Notes: a model not told the origin generated them from the letters alone. A stretch of DNA of 64,000 nt from Nonomuraea helvata (GCF_039535785.1 NZ_BAAAXV010000009.1:1116001-1180000), one strand, 5' to 3'. Shown: positions 34,777 through 43,330, counted from the stretch's first letter. Translations and numbers: made by a program.

Positions 34777-35622
34777 TCAGGCCTTGACGGCGCCGGCGGT
34801 GAGCCCACCGATGAACCGTCGCTGGAACAGGAGGAAGAGGAGGAGGACCGGAATGGACCCGAGGATGCTCATCGCCATCATCTGGTTCCACTCGTACGAG
34901 TGCTGGCCCATGAGCAGTTGGATGCCGATCGGCACGGTGCGCATGTCGTCGGTACGGGTCAGAGTGAGCGCGAACAGGTACTCGTTCCACGAGATCATGA
35001 ACGTGTACACGCCGACCGCGATCAGACCGGGCACCGAGATCGGCACCAGGATCCGCCACAGCGCGGTCCAGCTGGTGCCGCCGTCGACCTTGACGGACTC
35101 GTCCAGCTCTCGTGGCAGCGTGTTCAGGTACGCGGTGATCATGATGATCGCGTACGGGAGCGTGAACACCATGTGCGTGAGGATCAGGCCGGGATAGGTG
35201 TTGTACAGCCCGAGCCCGACGACGAGCCCGAAGTACGGAATGACCAGCGTGATCGGCGGCACGGCCTGGACACCGACGATCACGGCGTTGATGCTCTTCT
35301 GGAACGGGAACGTGAAGCGGCTGAAGGCGAACCCGGCCAGGACGGCCACCAGCAGCGTCAGGATGGTCACCGCGAAGGCGACGATGTAGCTGTTGAGGAA
35401 GTACCGCAGCTGGGTACCGTTGCCCAGAATCTCCGCGTAGGCGTCGAACGAGAAGCTGTTGGTGACGAGCTTCGGCGGATTCTGGAAGACTTCTCCGTTG
35501 CTCTTGAACGAGGTGGACAGCAGCCACAGGACCGGCAGGCCGGCGAACAGCCCGCCGATGACGAGGCCGGTGATGACGCCGGCCTTGGCGAGGGTGCGAC
35601 GGGTCTTGATGGTGGTGGCCAT
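34777..35622 (-). CDS. carbohydrate ABC transporter permease (MalG type)
   Basis: 281 residues with six transmembrane helices and the cytoplasmic EAA-type loop ELDESVKVDGGTSWTALWRI, VPISVPG, which docks to the ATPase. It ends RRFIGGLTAGAVKA, a very common MalG C-terminus. It forms a heterodimer with the MalF-type permease encoded 7 bp upstream. No ATPase gene is in the operon, so a shared MsiK-like ATPase elsewhere is expected, as in other actinomycete sugar importers. Confidence 0.92.
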   Translation of the reverse strand: MATTIKTRRTLAKAGVITGLVIGGLFAGLPVLWLLSTSFKSNGEVFQNPPKLVTNSFSFDAYAEILGNGTQLRYFLNSYIVAFAVTILTLLVAVLAGFAFSRFTFPFQKSINAVIVGVQAVPPITLVIPYFGLVVGLGLYNTYPGLILTHMVFTLPYAIIMITAYLNTLPRELDESVKVDGGTSWTALWRILVPISVPGLIAVGVYTFMISWNEYLFALTLTRTDDMRTVPIGIQLLMGQHSYEWNQMMAMSILGSIPVLLLFLLFQRRFIGGLTAGAVKA

Positions 35623-35629
35623 GCTTCTC

Positions 35630-36571
35630 TCACCGCTCCCTTTGCTGGCGTACGTAGAAGAAGGCCAGGATCATCGTCAGCAGCAGCACGATCACGGCGG
35701 CGGCGGACGCGGTCGCGAACTCGTACTCGCTGAAGGCTTGCTTGTAGGTGTAGGTGCTGAGCATCTCGGTGGCGTTCAGCGGCCCGCCGCCGGTCGTCAT
35801 CCAGATCAGTGCGAACTGCTGGGACGTCCAGATCAGGTCGAGCACTCCCATGCTGACGATCACCGGTCTTAGTTGGGGCAGCGTCACGTGCATGAACCGC
35901 TGGAACCAGTTCGACCCGTCCATCGCGGCCGCTTCGTACAGGTCGTTGGGGATGCCCTGCAGCCCGGCGAGCAGGCTGATCATGAAGAACGGGTAGCCGG
36001 ACCAGATGTTGACGAACGTGACCGCCCAGAGCGCCTTGCCCGGGTCGCCGAGCCAGTTCACGCCCTCCTGAATGAGACCCAGCGCGTGCAGCACGTAGTT
36101 GACCACACCGGACGGGTCGAGCAGCAGCCGCCAGATGACGGCGATCACCGCGATCGTGAACAGCCAGGGCAGGATGTAGACGATTCGGAAAACGGCCTTG
36201 GCGACCCCGCCCAGCAACTGGGTGTTGAGCATCATCGCGAAGGCCAGGCCGAGGACCAGGTGGGCCACGGTGCTGACCGAGATGAAGATGGCGGTGTTCT
36301 CCAGCGCCGCCAGGAAGTCCGGGTCGGTGAGCACCGTGGTGTAGTTGGCGAACCCGGCGAACACCGGGTTCTCCTGGACGATCACGTTGTCCTGGAACGA
36401 GTAGCTGATCACCATGACGATGGGGACCACCATCAGGACCACGATCAAAAGCACCGTGGGGGACAGATAGCCGTACGGGATCAGGCGCCTGGCCAGGGTG
36501 GAGCGGGTCCGGCCGGGTGTGACCCGTTCCTCGGTGGGCGGCGCCATCTTCGGTGCCGTCATGGATGTCAT
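35630..36571 (-). CDS. carbohydrate ABC transporter permease (MalF type)
   Basis: 313 residues with AAGGAG before ATG 36571. A cytoplasmic N-terminal tail is followed by YLSPTVLLIVVLMVVPIVMV and five more helices. The EAA loop is DLYEAAAMDGSNWFQRFMHV, TLPQLRP. This is the partner of the MalG-type permease. It follows the binding-protein gene by 55 bp, the standard order in sugar importer operons. Confidence 0.92.
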   Translation of the reverse strand: MTSMTAPKMAPPTEERVTPGRTRSTLARRLIPYGYLSPTVLLIVVLMVVPIVMVISYSFQDNVIVQENPVFAGFANYTTVLTDPDFLAALENTAIFISVSTVAHLVLGLAFAMMLNTQLLGGVAKAVFRIVYILPWLFTIAVIAVIWRLLLDPSGVVNYVLHALGLIQEGVNWLGDPGKALWAVTFVNIWSGYPFFMISLLAGLQGIPNDLYEAAAMDGSNWFQRFMHVTLPQLRPVIVSMGVLDLIWTSQQFALIWMTTGGGPLNATEMLSTYTYKQAFSEYEFATASAAAVIVLLLTMILAFFYVRQQRER

Positions 36572-36626
36572 CGCTTTCTCCTTGATCGCGCGCCGCGCCG
36601 GGGGACCGGCACGGCGCCCGGGCGGG

Positions 36627-37916
36627 CTACCCGATCACCGAGGACCAGGACTCCTGCGACTTGGCGAGGGCGGCGTCGACACTGGTCTTGCCGGTCAGCA
36701 CGAGCTGGAGCTGCTCGTCGAAGCTGCGCATCAGGTCCTCGGACTTGGGCAGGCCGACGAACTCGTTGGCGGGGTAGCCCTGCTGGTAGATGTCGAAAGC
36801 GGTCTTGAACAGCGGGTCACTGTTGCTGAAGTCCGGCTTGGCGTTCTTGTTACCCGGGAAGCCGTTCGCGATCGTGCTCAGCTTCGCGTTGGTCTCCTGG
36901 CTGAGCAGGTAGGACACGAACTTGAACGCCTCGGCCTTGTGCTCGGTGGAGTTGGAGATGCCGATACCCCACGACGCGTACGGGATGCCGCGCTTGCCGG
37001 TGTAGCCGTCCTCAGCCGGAAGGGCCGCCACCTCGAACTTCAGATCCGGCTTGTTCTTCTTGATCAGGTTGATGTGCGCGAGCGAGTCGATCATCATGCC
37101 GACCTGGCCGTTGGTGAACTTCTCGACCTTGTCCTGCTCTTTCATGGTGAGCGAGCCGGGGGCGATGACGCCCGCGTCGTTCAGGCTCTTCACGTACTCG
37201 ACCACGCTCTTGACCGGCGCGCCGGTCAGGTTTGGCTTGCCGTCGGTCAGCATGCTGCCACCGGACGCCCAGAGCCAGGACATGACGTCGTTCTGGATGC
37301 CGTTGGGGACGGCGCTGTCGAGCGGGAGCGCCCAGCCCTTCACGTCACCGCCGGTTGCGCTGATCTTCTTGGCCGCGTCGAGGAACTGGGTGCGCGTGGT
37401 GGGCACCTCGGCGACGCCGGCCTTGGTGAGCAGGTCCTTGTTGACGAAGAGCGGGTAGACGAAGTTGACCACCGGGATCATGTAGGTCTTGCCCTTGACC
37501 TGCACCTGACTGGCGAGCTCGCCGGCGTCGTACTTCGCGTCGGCCATCAGCTTGGACAGATCGGTGATCGCGCCCTGCTTGGCGAAGTCGTTGACCCAGG
37601 CGCCGTCGAGACCCACCACGTCGGGCAGGGTCTTCGACGCGGCGCCGGTGATCAGCTGCTGCTTCGTCGACGCGTACGGCGCGCTCAGCAGCTTGATCTT
37701 GATCTTCGGGTTCTGAGCGGTGAAATCGTTAACGATCTTGTCGAACTCCCCGGCAGGGAGCTCGGACCCCCACCACTGGGCGAACTCCAGCGTCACACTG
37801 CCGTCCGCGGCGGTGTCGCCCGAGGCACCCGAGCCGCACGCCGCCACGAACGCGACCGTCGCAGCCGCTGTCGCCGCCCCTATCACTCGCTTCACCCGGG
37901 TTGCACCAACCGCCAT
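36627..37916 (-). CDS. extracellular sugar-binding lipoprotein of an ABC importer
   Basis: 429 residues with GAAGGAG before ATG 37916. The signal peptide AATAAATVAFVAAC gives a lipobox with Cys27. The mature protein has family 1 solute-binding features: SVTLEFAQWWGSEL, DVVGLDGAWVNDFAKQGAI, NKDLLTKAGVAEVP and GIGISNSTEHKAEAFKFVSY. It captures a sugar or oligosaccharide outside the cell and hands it to the two permeases. It is the first gene of the operon and diverges from the DeoR gene, which probably represses it. Confidence 0.92.
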   Translation of the reverse strand: MAVGATRVKRVIGAATAAATVAFVAACGSGASGDTAADGSVTLEFAQWWGSELPAGEFDKIVNDFTAQNPKIKIKLLSAPYASTKQQLITGAASKTLPDVVGLDGAWVNDFAKQGAITDLSKLMADAKYDAGELASQVQVKGKTYMIPVVNFVYPLFVNKDLLTKAGVAEVPTTRTQFLDAAKKISATGGDVKGWALPLDSAVPNGIQNDVMSWLWASGGSMLTDGKPNLTGAPVKSVVEYVKSLNDAGVIAPGSLTMKEQDKVEKFTNGQVGMMIDSLAHINLIKKNKPDLKFEVAALPAEDGYTGKRGIPYASWGIGISNSTEHKAEAFKFVSYLLSQETNAKLSTIANGFPGNKNAKPDFSNSDPLFKTAFDIYQQGYPANEFVGLPKSEDLMRSFDEQLQLVLTGKTSVDAALAKSQESWSSVIG

Positions 37917-38150
37917 GACGGGCTCCTTCTATAACGAGATCTTTCCGTCCTCTGCCGAGTTGGCCGTCACGTTAGCAGCGTGTTACGAACACCTACAAGA
38001 GAAGAACCGCAAAAAACTGCGAACTACGGCATAATGTGGTGCCATGAAGCAGGATCCGGCACGCTATTGTCACCCTCTGATCTGTAAAGATCTCCGCCCC
38101 TACCGGCCTTCGGTCGACCCTGCCCACGCTTGCAGCTCTCAGCAGATCTA

Positions 38151-38196
38151 TGCGGCAATATGCTCAGTAGGCGCTGACTTGTGGCATACTGCCGCA
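38151..38196. promoter_or_regulatory. Inverted repeat before the DeoR gene (candidate operator)
   Basis: TGCGGCAATATGC (38151-38163) and GCATACTGCCGCA (38184-38196) are complementary at 12 of 13 positions, 20 bp apart, just upstream of the DeoR start at 38214. A CATACT box inside the second arm could be a -10. A DeoR-type tetramer could bind both arms to control its own gene and, across 240 bp, the divergent sugar operon. Confidence 0.55.
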
Positions 38197-38213
38197 CTGA
38201 CAAGGGGGAATCA

Positions 38214-39032
38214 GTGAGCGTTGACAGGGACGAGCGGCAGCGCCACCTACCCGCAGGGCGCAAGGCTCAGCTGGCCGCGTACGTGGCCGACACCGGCCAA
38301 GTCACGGTGGGCGAGCTCGCCGAGCGCTTCGGCGTCTCCATCGACACCGTGCGACGCGATCTCGATCAGCTGGCCGCCGAGGGCATCCTCGTGCGTACAT
38401 ACGGCGGCGCTGTCAGCCTGTCCACGGTCTCCCGCACCGACCGCGCCGTCGACCAGCGGCTTGCCGTGCAGGAGCAGGAGAAGGAGAAGATCGGGGCACT
38501 GGCCGCGACACTGGTCGAGGACGGCTCGACCATCATGATCAACGGCGGGACGACCACTCTTGCGCTCGCCCGCAGTCTGGGCCAGCACCGCGACCTCACG
38601 GTGGCGACGAACAATCTGCTGGTGCCGAGCGCGCTCCCGCCTACGGCCATCCGCGACATCTACGTCTTCGGCGGCGCGGTGCGCGCGCTCACCCTCGCCA
38701 CGATCGGCCCGGTCAGCTTCCGCGCCAACACCGGCGCCGAGCTGGACATCAGCTGCGATCTGGCGCTGATCGGCGTCGGCGCGGTCGCCGCCGACGCCGG
38801 CTACACGACGAGCAACCTCGCCGAGGCCGCGATGATGCAGGAGATGATCTCCCGTGCGGCCCGCGTGGCGATCCTCGCCGACTCGTCCAAATTCGGCCGC
38901 CGACTGTTCGCCCAAGTGTCGGAACTAGGCGCTGCCGACTACCTGATCACCGACACCACACCGCCACCCGACCTGCGGGCTGCCCTTAAGGCGAGCGGCG
39001 TGGAGGTGCTCACCCCCGCGGCCAAGGCTTAG
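38214..39032 (+). CDS. DeoR/GlpR-family sugar-phosphate-sensing repressor
   Basis: 272 residues from GTG 38214 with AGGGGG upstream; ATG 38181 is less likely because it lies in the inverted repeat. The N-terminal HTH is TGQVTVGELAERFGVSIDTV, RRDLDQLAAEGILVRTYGGA, and the C-terminal DeoRC sensor has GSTIMINGGTTTLALARSL, TVATNNLL and AILADSSKFG. Members bind sugar phosphates. The position, divergent from the transporter-aldolase operon, makes it the likely local repressor. The gene is followed directly by msrA fragment 1. Confidence 0.9.
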   Translation: MSVDRDERQRHLPAGRKAQLAAYVADTGQVTVGELAERFGVSIDTVRRDLDQLAAEGILVRTYGGAVSLSTVSRTDRAVDQRLAVQEQEKEKIGALAATLVEDGSTIMINGGTTTLALARSLGQHRDLTVATNNLLVPSALPPTAIRDIYVFGGAVRALTLATIGPVSFRANTGAELDISCDLALIGVGAVAADAGYTTSNLAEAAMMQEMISRAARVAILADSSKFGRRLFAQVSELGAADYLITDTTPPPDLRAALKASGVEVLTPAAKA

Positions 39033-39048
39033 TGCCCAGAAGAGCTTG

Positions 39049-39160
39049 TCAGGCCTCACCAGACGTCAACCCGACCGGACAGGCCACCCCGGTGCCGCCG
39101 ATTCCGCAGTACCCGTTCGGCACTTTAAAAAGGTATTGCTGGTGGTAGCAGTTCACCTCG
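39049..39160 (-). pseudogene. Displaced msrA 3'-end fragment (copy 1, candidate att site)
   Basis: In minus sense this encodes [32 protein letters not shown] and a TGA stop, i.e. the C-terminus of MsrA without the rest of the gene. The upstream arm GAGGTGAACTGC is not msrA but recurs in similar form at copies 0 and 2. Within the 19-codon core it differs from copies 2 and 3 only at synonymous third positions. Confidence 0.85.
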
Positions 39161-39270
39161 CGCACCAATAGGCAAGACGTGACATGAGTGGCTATGGCAC
39201 AACTTGGCGACAGCCTTAGGTAAAGAAGTCGCACTCAAGGTGTGTGCCAGTGGCCACCTCGCCGACGAGT

Positions 39271-39285
39271 GTGCGATTATCGCAC
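39271..39285. promoter_or_regulatory. Palindrome over the XRE-ImmA start region (candidate operator)
   Basis: GTGCGATTATCGCAC is a perfect inverted repeat (6-bp arms, TTA centre) ending one base before ATG 39287. The GATTAT within it is a plausible -10 of a leaderless promoter. The XRE protein encoded next probably binds here to repress its own operon. Confidence 0.65.
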
Positions 39286-39286
39286 C

Positions 39287-40381
39287 ATGAGCACGCTCGA
39301 TTGGACCGACATCGGCGCGCGAGTCCGCGAGTCACGGCTGGCCATGCGGCTCTCCCAGGAGCAGCTGGCCGAGCTGACCGGCCTCGACAGAACCATGGTC
39401 AGTAAGATCGAGGCGGGCACAAGGCGTCTCGACGCTCTGGAACTCGTACGACTGGCCCGAGCACTCGATCTTCCAATGGGCCATTTCCTCAACGCGCCTC
39501 CAGCCGTTATGTCCCACCGCCCGCCTCTGGCCGAGGACACGGCGTCGCCTGCCGCACAGGCTTCCTATCGCATGGATGTGGCTCTCGCGGCCTGGATTCG
39601 GGAGATCCGACTCCTGGTTTCTCTCGAGGCGCTAAAACTCATCCCCATCAAGCGATACAACGGCAAGGTCGATGGGCCAGCGGCGGCTGCAGATGCGGCC
39701 CGGTGGCTGAGAGCCGAACTGGATTTGGGGCTCGCCCCCATCGAATCGCTCGCCGGCCTGTGTGAACGGTGTGGCCAGTTCGTCCTGGTGACCGATCTTT
39801 CTGGAGAAGGTGCTTCGGCTATAGACGGTGACGTGGCTGCCGCCGTCGTCTCCATCAGCGGTGATCCCGGACGGCGGCGAACCACTGCCGCCCATGAACT
39901 CGGCCACCTGATTCTGGGCGATGAATACTCCACCGACCTGGGAGTAGGCACCTCCCGCGAAGCTCGTGAAGCCGTGATAGACACCTTCGCCGCTGAGCTT
40001 CTCCTGCCAGTTGAGGCGATCCGGCGTACTGCGCCATCGACTGCCCTCACCAGAGCGGAGTTGGTTCGTCTCGCGGCGGAGTACCGGACGTCCTGGAGTC
40101 TCGCGCTGCGGCAGGCAAGAGTCGCCGATGCAATCAGCCAGAACGAAGAGAAGGACCTGCGGACCTGTCCACCGACCTTCGCGGAGTTCAGGGATTCACT
40201 GGGCTGGACACCTCAGCCGGATTTGGACGAGATCCGCGTATCTCCAAACTTCGCCCACGCGGTGATGACGGCGTACAAGAACGGTCGGATCACCAGTCAC
40301 CGAGCTCTGGAGCTTATGCACGGACAGCTCAAGAGCGAGACGGATCTGCCTCCGATAGCTGAGACGGAAGAGCGCCCGTGA
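39287..40381 (+). CDS. XRE regulator fused to an ImmA/IrrE metallopeptidase domain
   Basis: 364 residues. Residues 1-65 form an XRE HTH (GARVRESRLAMRLSQEQLAE, LTGLDRTMVSKIEAGTR). The C-terminal two thirds is a COG2856/M78 domain with the zinc motif HELGH (203-207) and a later glutamate in FAAELLLP. ImmA-type proteases cleave partner repressors after a stress signal. Its stop overlaps the PIN-domain gene as GTGA. XRE-COG2856 genes paired with PIN genes have been proposed as toxin-antitoxin systems by comparative genomics. The pair fills one small segment between msrA fragments 1 and 2. Confidence 0.88.
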   Translation: MSTLDWTDIGARVRESRLAMRLSQEQLAELTGLDRTMVSKIEAGTRRLDALELVRLARALDLPMGHFLNAPPAVMSHRPPLAEDTASPAAQASYRMDVALAAWIREIRLLVSLEALKLIPIKRYNGKVDGPAAAADAARWLRAELDLGLAPIESLAGLCERCGQFVLVTDLSGEGASAIDGDVAAAVVSISGDPGRRRTTAAHELGHLILGDEYSTDLGVGTSREAREAVIDTFAAELLLPVEAIRRTAPSTALTRAELVRLAAEYRTSWSLALRQARVADAISQNEEKDLRTCPPTFAEFRDSLGWTPQPDLDEIRVSPNFAHAVMTAYKNGRITSHRALELMHGQLKSETDLPPIAETEERP

Positions 40382-40929
40382 CCGAATCGAAGCCAATCGG
40401 CCCTTTGCCTCCGCTCGTGACTGACACCATGGTGCTCCTTCACTTTGCCAAGGCCGACCGGCTCGACGTTCTAGGAGCAAGTGTCACGGAGATGTCCACG
40501 ACTCTTGTAGTTGTCGACGAGCTGGGCAAATACTCCGATGAGTGTCCCTCGCTGCAGCGCCTCACGGAACTTGAGTGGTTGCGAGTCCAACCGCAGGATT
40601 CGGTCGAAGAGCTCATCGCCTTCGACACATGGAGCCAGCTGCTCGGCACCAGCGACGATTACGACAAGGGAGAAGCCAGTGTCTTCGCCGCGGCTCAGGT
40701 ACATGGCTTGGTTGCACTCACGGATGACCGAGACGCGACGAAGGTGGGCCGGGCGAATGGACTCAAGATCCACGGCACCATATGGCTGCTGACCCGACTG
40801 CAGGGGCTCGGCAAAATGACTCTGGTCGAGATTTGCAACCACGTGGACGCTCTACGAGCCTCCGGGATGCGCCTTCCCTGCACAGGACCTGAGCTTCCGG
40901 GCTGGGCCAGAGACCGCGGGCTTCTCTAG
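40378..40929 (+). CDS. PIN-domain nuclease, probable toxin partner of the XRE-ImmA protein
   Basis: 183 residues from GTG 40378, overlapping the upstream stop. PIN-fold acidic residues are visible: Asp16 in [12 protein letters not shown], Asp47/Glu48 in VVVDELG, Glu99 in [11 protein letters not shown] and Asp116/117 in VALTDDRDA. They would bind magnesium for RNA cleavage. The coupled XRE-ImmA protein is the expected antitoxin and autoregulator. The TAG stop lies at the edge of msrA fragment 2. Confidence 0.8.
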   Translation: MTESKPIGPLPPLVTDTMVLLHFAKADRLDVLGASVTEMSTTLVVVDELGKYSDECPSLQRLTELEWLRVQPQDSVEELIAFDTWSQLLGTSDDYDKGEASVFAAAQVHGLVALTDDRDATKVGRANGLKIHGTIWLLTRLQGLGKMTLVEICNHVDALRASGMRLPCTGPELPGWARDRGLL

Positions 40930-40970
40930 GTCGTCCCTGCGACGACCGTTCGTCCTCGCCGTTCGTCCTC

Positions 40971-41073
40971 GCCGGTCGTCAGGCCGACGGGGCAGGCCAC
41001 GCCCGTGCCGCCGATCCCGCAATACCCGTTCGGCACCTTAAAAAGGTACTGCTGGTGGTAGCACTTCGCCTCG
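40971..41073 (-). pseudogene. Displaced msrA 3'-end fragment (copy 2, candidate att site)
   Basis: In minus sense it reads [32 protein letters not shown]. The 59-bp core matches copy 1 at 55 positions, all four changes being synonymous third bases of the msrA frame. The upstream arm GAGGCGAAGTGC resembles that of copy 1. It separates the XRE-ImmA/PIN segment from the ParE/Phd segment. Confidence 0.85.
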
Positions 41074-41093
41074 GGCAATAGATGGGCAGCAAC

Positions 41094-41612
41094 CTAACGG
41101 GGCTTGGACCGGTACTCAGCCCACAAGTCGACGGCCTCTTGGAGGTCAAGAGCAGCAACGTCCTCGCGGGCCATCCCCACCGTGTGTATCAACCGGTCAG
41201 CGAGCCAATCCGGAACCGGTTCTCTAGGGGGTGCTTTCTCCACCCGAATATGATCGGCCAGCGCGCCAAGACGCTCGATCACCTGGCCAAGCTGGATGAT
41301 CTCGGGACGGTCAGCACCCGCCTCACGAACCCTCGCCGTCGCCTCCACGTACACTTCCGCGTCGGCCCGCTCACCGACAGCCCAGACCTCGCAGATCTCC
41401 ACCGACTTGTCCTCGGTGATGCGGTAAACGACACGCCAGGTGTTGCGGCCGACCACCAGCTTCCGGAAACCGGTCAGTTCACCGCCGAGCGGGTAACCCG
41501 CCTCAGGGTTGTCCAGCAGGAGAAGAATCTTTTTGAGTACCTTGGGCGCCGCGTCCGGGCCGATGCGTCGGAGGTCGTCGACCGCCGGCGCCGTGAAGAC
41601 GACGTCGGACAC
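41094..41612 (-). CDS. RelE/ParE-family toxin with C-terminal extension
   Basis: 172 residues from GTG 41612. Residues 1-90 have the ParE/RelE pattern: VVFTAPAVDDLRRIGPDAAP, KVLKKILLLLDNPEAGYPLG, ELTGFRKLVVGRNTWRVVYR, IVEDKSVEICEVWAVGERAD-like ending. About 80 further residues (REAGADRPEIIQLGQVIERL and after) are absent from simple ParE toxins. It follows the Phd-type antitoxin gene by 3 bp, so the two form a type II module. Target (ribosome or gyrase) cannot be told. Confidence 0.85.
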   Translation of the reverse strand: MSDVVFTAPAVDDLRRIGPDAAPKVLKKILLLLDNPEAGYPLGGELTGFRKLVVGRNTWRVVYRITEDKSVEICEVWAVGERADAEVYVEATARVREAGADRPEIIQLGQVIERLGALADHIRVEKAPPREPVPDWLADRLIHTVGMAREDVAALDLQEAVDLWAEYRSKPR

Positions 41613-41615
41613 GGC

Positions 41616-41924
41616 TCACTCGTCGTCCGGGATGGCGGCCAGTGACTCGCGAGTATGGCCGAAGGCGGCAAGCACCTCATCGAGCGAGACCCGCTCCCCC
41701 GTGTCCGTGACCGACCGAGCGAGCACAAGCGCCAGATCACGCAGATCAGCCGCCGCTTCCTCCAACTCATTGAGTCGGCGAATGCTTACCACAGCCGCCA
41801 CTGGCTGATGCCGACGGGTAACGACCAGATCAGTCCCCTGCTCCGCATCAGCCACCAGGCGGGCAACCCCTCGCTGGGCCGCCTCCGTGACGCTCAGCTC
41901 AGTCGCGTCGTGCAGAACAGTCAT
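41616..41924 (-). CDS. Phd/YefM-family antitoxin
   Basis: 102 residues from ATG 41924. The N-terminal DNA-binding Phd fold shows SVTEAAQRGVARLVADAEQG, TDLVVTRRHQPVAAVVSI. The C-terminal helix (LRDLALVLARSVTDTGERVS) would wrap the toxin. It is first in the operon and 3 bp before the toxin gene, with nested inverted repeats over its promoter, consistent with the usual autorepression by the antitoxin or the complex. Confidence 0.87.
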   Translation of the reverse strand: MTVLHDATELSVTEAAQRGVARLVADAEQGTDLVVTRRHQPVAAVVSIRRLNELEEAAADLRDLALVLARSVTDTGERVSLDEVLAAFGHTRESLAAIPDDE

Positions 41925-41949
41925 GCATAAACTGTACATCTTTCTGCAC
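41910..41949. promoter_or_regulatory. Nested inverted repeats at the toxin-antitoxin promoter
   Basis: GTGCAGAA (41910-41917) pairs with TTCTGCAC (41942-41949), and inside them ACAGT pairs with ACTGT around the ATG of the antitoxin. On the minus strand TACAGT stands close to the start as a possible -10, so this is a good autoregulatory operator. Confidence 0.6.
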
Positions 41950-42161
41950 AGAACCGCGATCCCGGGGCGGTGAGCTGCCTTTCAGATCTCCGCTCCTGCC
42001 CACGATCCAGCCGCCCAGACGCGCTCGAATGACGGCATGTAGCGTCCCGCTGCCGTCCTGCCGTCCAGGCGGCGGAATTGGGAGGTCAGGTTGGCCAAAT
42101 ACGAAGATCAGCCCAGCCCGGCGGTCCTCATTGGATGACGACTTCGGAGGGTGGTGCCAGG

Positions 42162-43085
42162 ATGGGCGGCATGCTGGCGATCACTATGGTGACCGAGGAC
42201 GGTCGCCGGTTCGTGCGTGCGGGCGAGGAGGACATCGCCGGACTGGTCGGTGGGCTGGGGCCGCGGAACTACAGGTTCCTGATCCTTCAGCGGATCCCCG
42301 ACCTGCCAGACGTCTTCATGCAGGTGTGGCACGACGGAGGCGACTATACGCTCGAGCATCGTGAAGGCGGGGCCGACCGGCACTTCCAGCTCATCCTCGA
42401 CAGGCCCGAGCCGGTGATCGCAGCCATGACCGCGTGGGCACGCCAAGAGGACAGCTGGCGATCCGTGCTTGCCTGGACCCCGTTGGACCTGGGTACGCCC
42501 GAACCGACTCCGCCGCTCGACCTGGAAGAGGACGATCGTGCGAGCCTCGAGGCGCGCATCCGCGAGGTGGCCACCGGCGGATATGCGACCAGAGCGGAAC
42601 TGGCCGAGGTCGCGGAGGAGTACCTGGTGTCAGGCGATCGCCGGCCTGTCTCCCCTGAACAGGCCCGCGAACTAGCCGACCGGCTATGGCTGGAGCGCGT
42701 CCAGGAGCAGGCTGCCTGGGAGGGCGAAACCGACCCCGATCGACTCACCCGCGCCTTCACAGCCTTGGCGGCCGCCGGCATCACGGCGAAAGAGAACTTC
42801 ACCTGCTGCGGTTCGTGCGGCCGAACGGAGATCGGCGGCGCGGGCTCACCGGACGCCCGAGGTTACGTCTTCTTCCACAGCCAGTGCACGGACGCCGCCG
42901 CAGCCGGACATGGCCTGACGCTCCTGTACGGCGGCTTCGACGGCTCGCCGGCCACCACATCGACCATCGGCCGTGAGGTCGTGGCCGCGCTCGAACTGGC
43001 CGGCCTCCCCGCCGAATGGAACGGCGATCCGGACCAGGCCATCACCGTCACGCAGATCGACTGGCGCAGACGCCTCATCGGTTGA
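42162..43085 (+). CDS. DUF6891 domain-containing protein
   Basis: 307 residues from ATG 42162 with GGAGGG upstream; the frame is open to 42078. The N-terminal half is an immunity-like beta domain (RFLILQRIPDLPDVFMQVWH, DGGDYTLEHREGGADRHF). The C-terminal half has the DUF6891 features KENFTCCGSCGRTEIG, GYVFFHSQCTDAA and LLYGGFDGS, and ends WRRRLIG. The CCxxC could bind a metal. It is the only gene besides the ParE/Phd module between msrA fragments 2 and 3, so it may be cargo of the same cassette. Function unknown. Confidence 0.78.
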   Translation: MGGMLAITMVTEDGRRFVRAGEEDIAGLVGGLGPRNYRFLILQRIPDLPDVFMQVWHDGGDYTLEHREGGADRHFQLILDRPEPVIAAMTAWARQEDSWRSVLAWTPLDLGTPEPTPPLDLEEDDRASLEARIREVATGGYATRAELAEVAEEYLVSGDRRPVSPEQARELADRLWLERVQEQAAWEGETDPDRLTRAFTALAAAGITAKENFTCCGSCGRTEIGGAGSPDARGYVFFHSQCTDAAAAGHGLTLLYGGFDGSPATTSTIGREVVAALELAGLPAEWNGDPDQAITVTQIDWRRRLIG

Positions 43086-43226
43086 CGTCAATCCGGCAGC
43101 GCAGCCGACGGCCACGAAGAATCCAGGCAAGCGACCGGCTGATCGTAGGTTTCCATGCCGCGCAGGTCATCAGGGAAGGCAGGCCCAGGCGTTCCGCAGC
43201 ATGGAACCCGGCGAAGTCCGCTTTGC

Positions 43227-43330
43227 TCACTCGCCGGCGGGTGCGATGCCCACCGGACAGGTGACACCGGTGCCGCCGATCCCGCAATATCCGTTCGGCA
43301 CTTTAAAAAGATATTGCTGGTGGTAGAACT
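43227..43330 (-). pseudogene. Displaced msrA 3'-end fragment (copy 3, candidate attL beside the recombinase)
   Basis: In minus sense it reads [26 protein letters not shown], then IAPAGE and a stop. Four synonymous third-base differences separate its 19-codon core from copy 1. The upstream arm (GAGAGTTAAGTTC) runs straight into the inverted repeat before the serine recombinase, the position expected of an attachment site. Confidence 0.85.
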
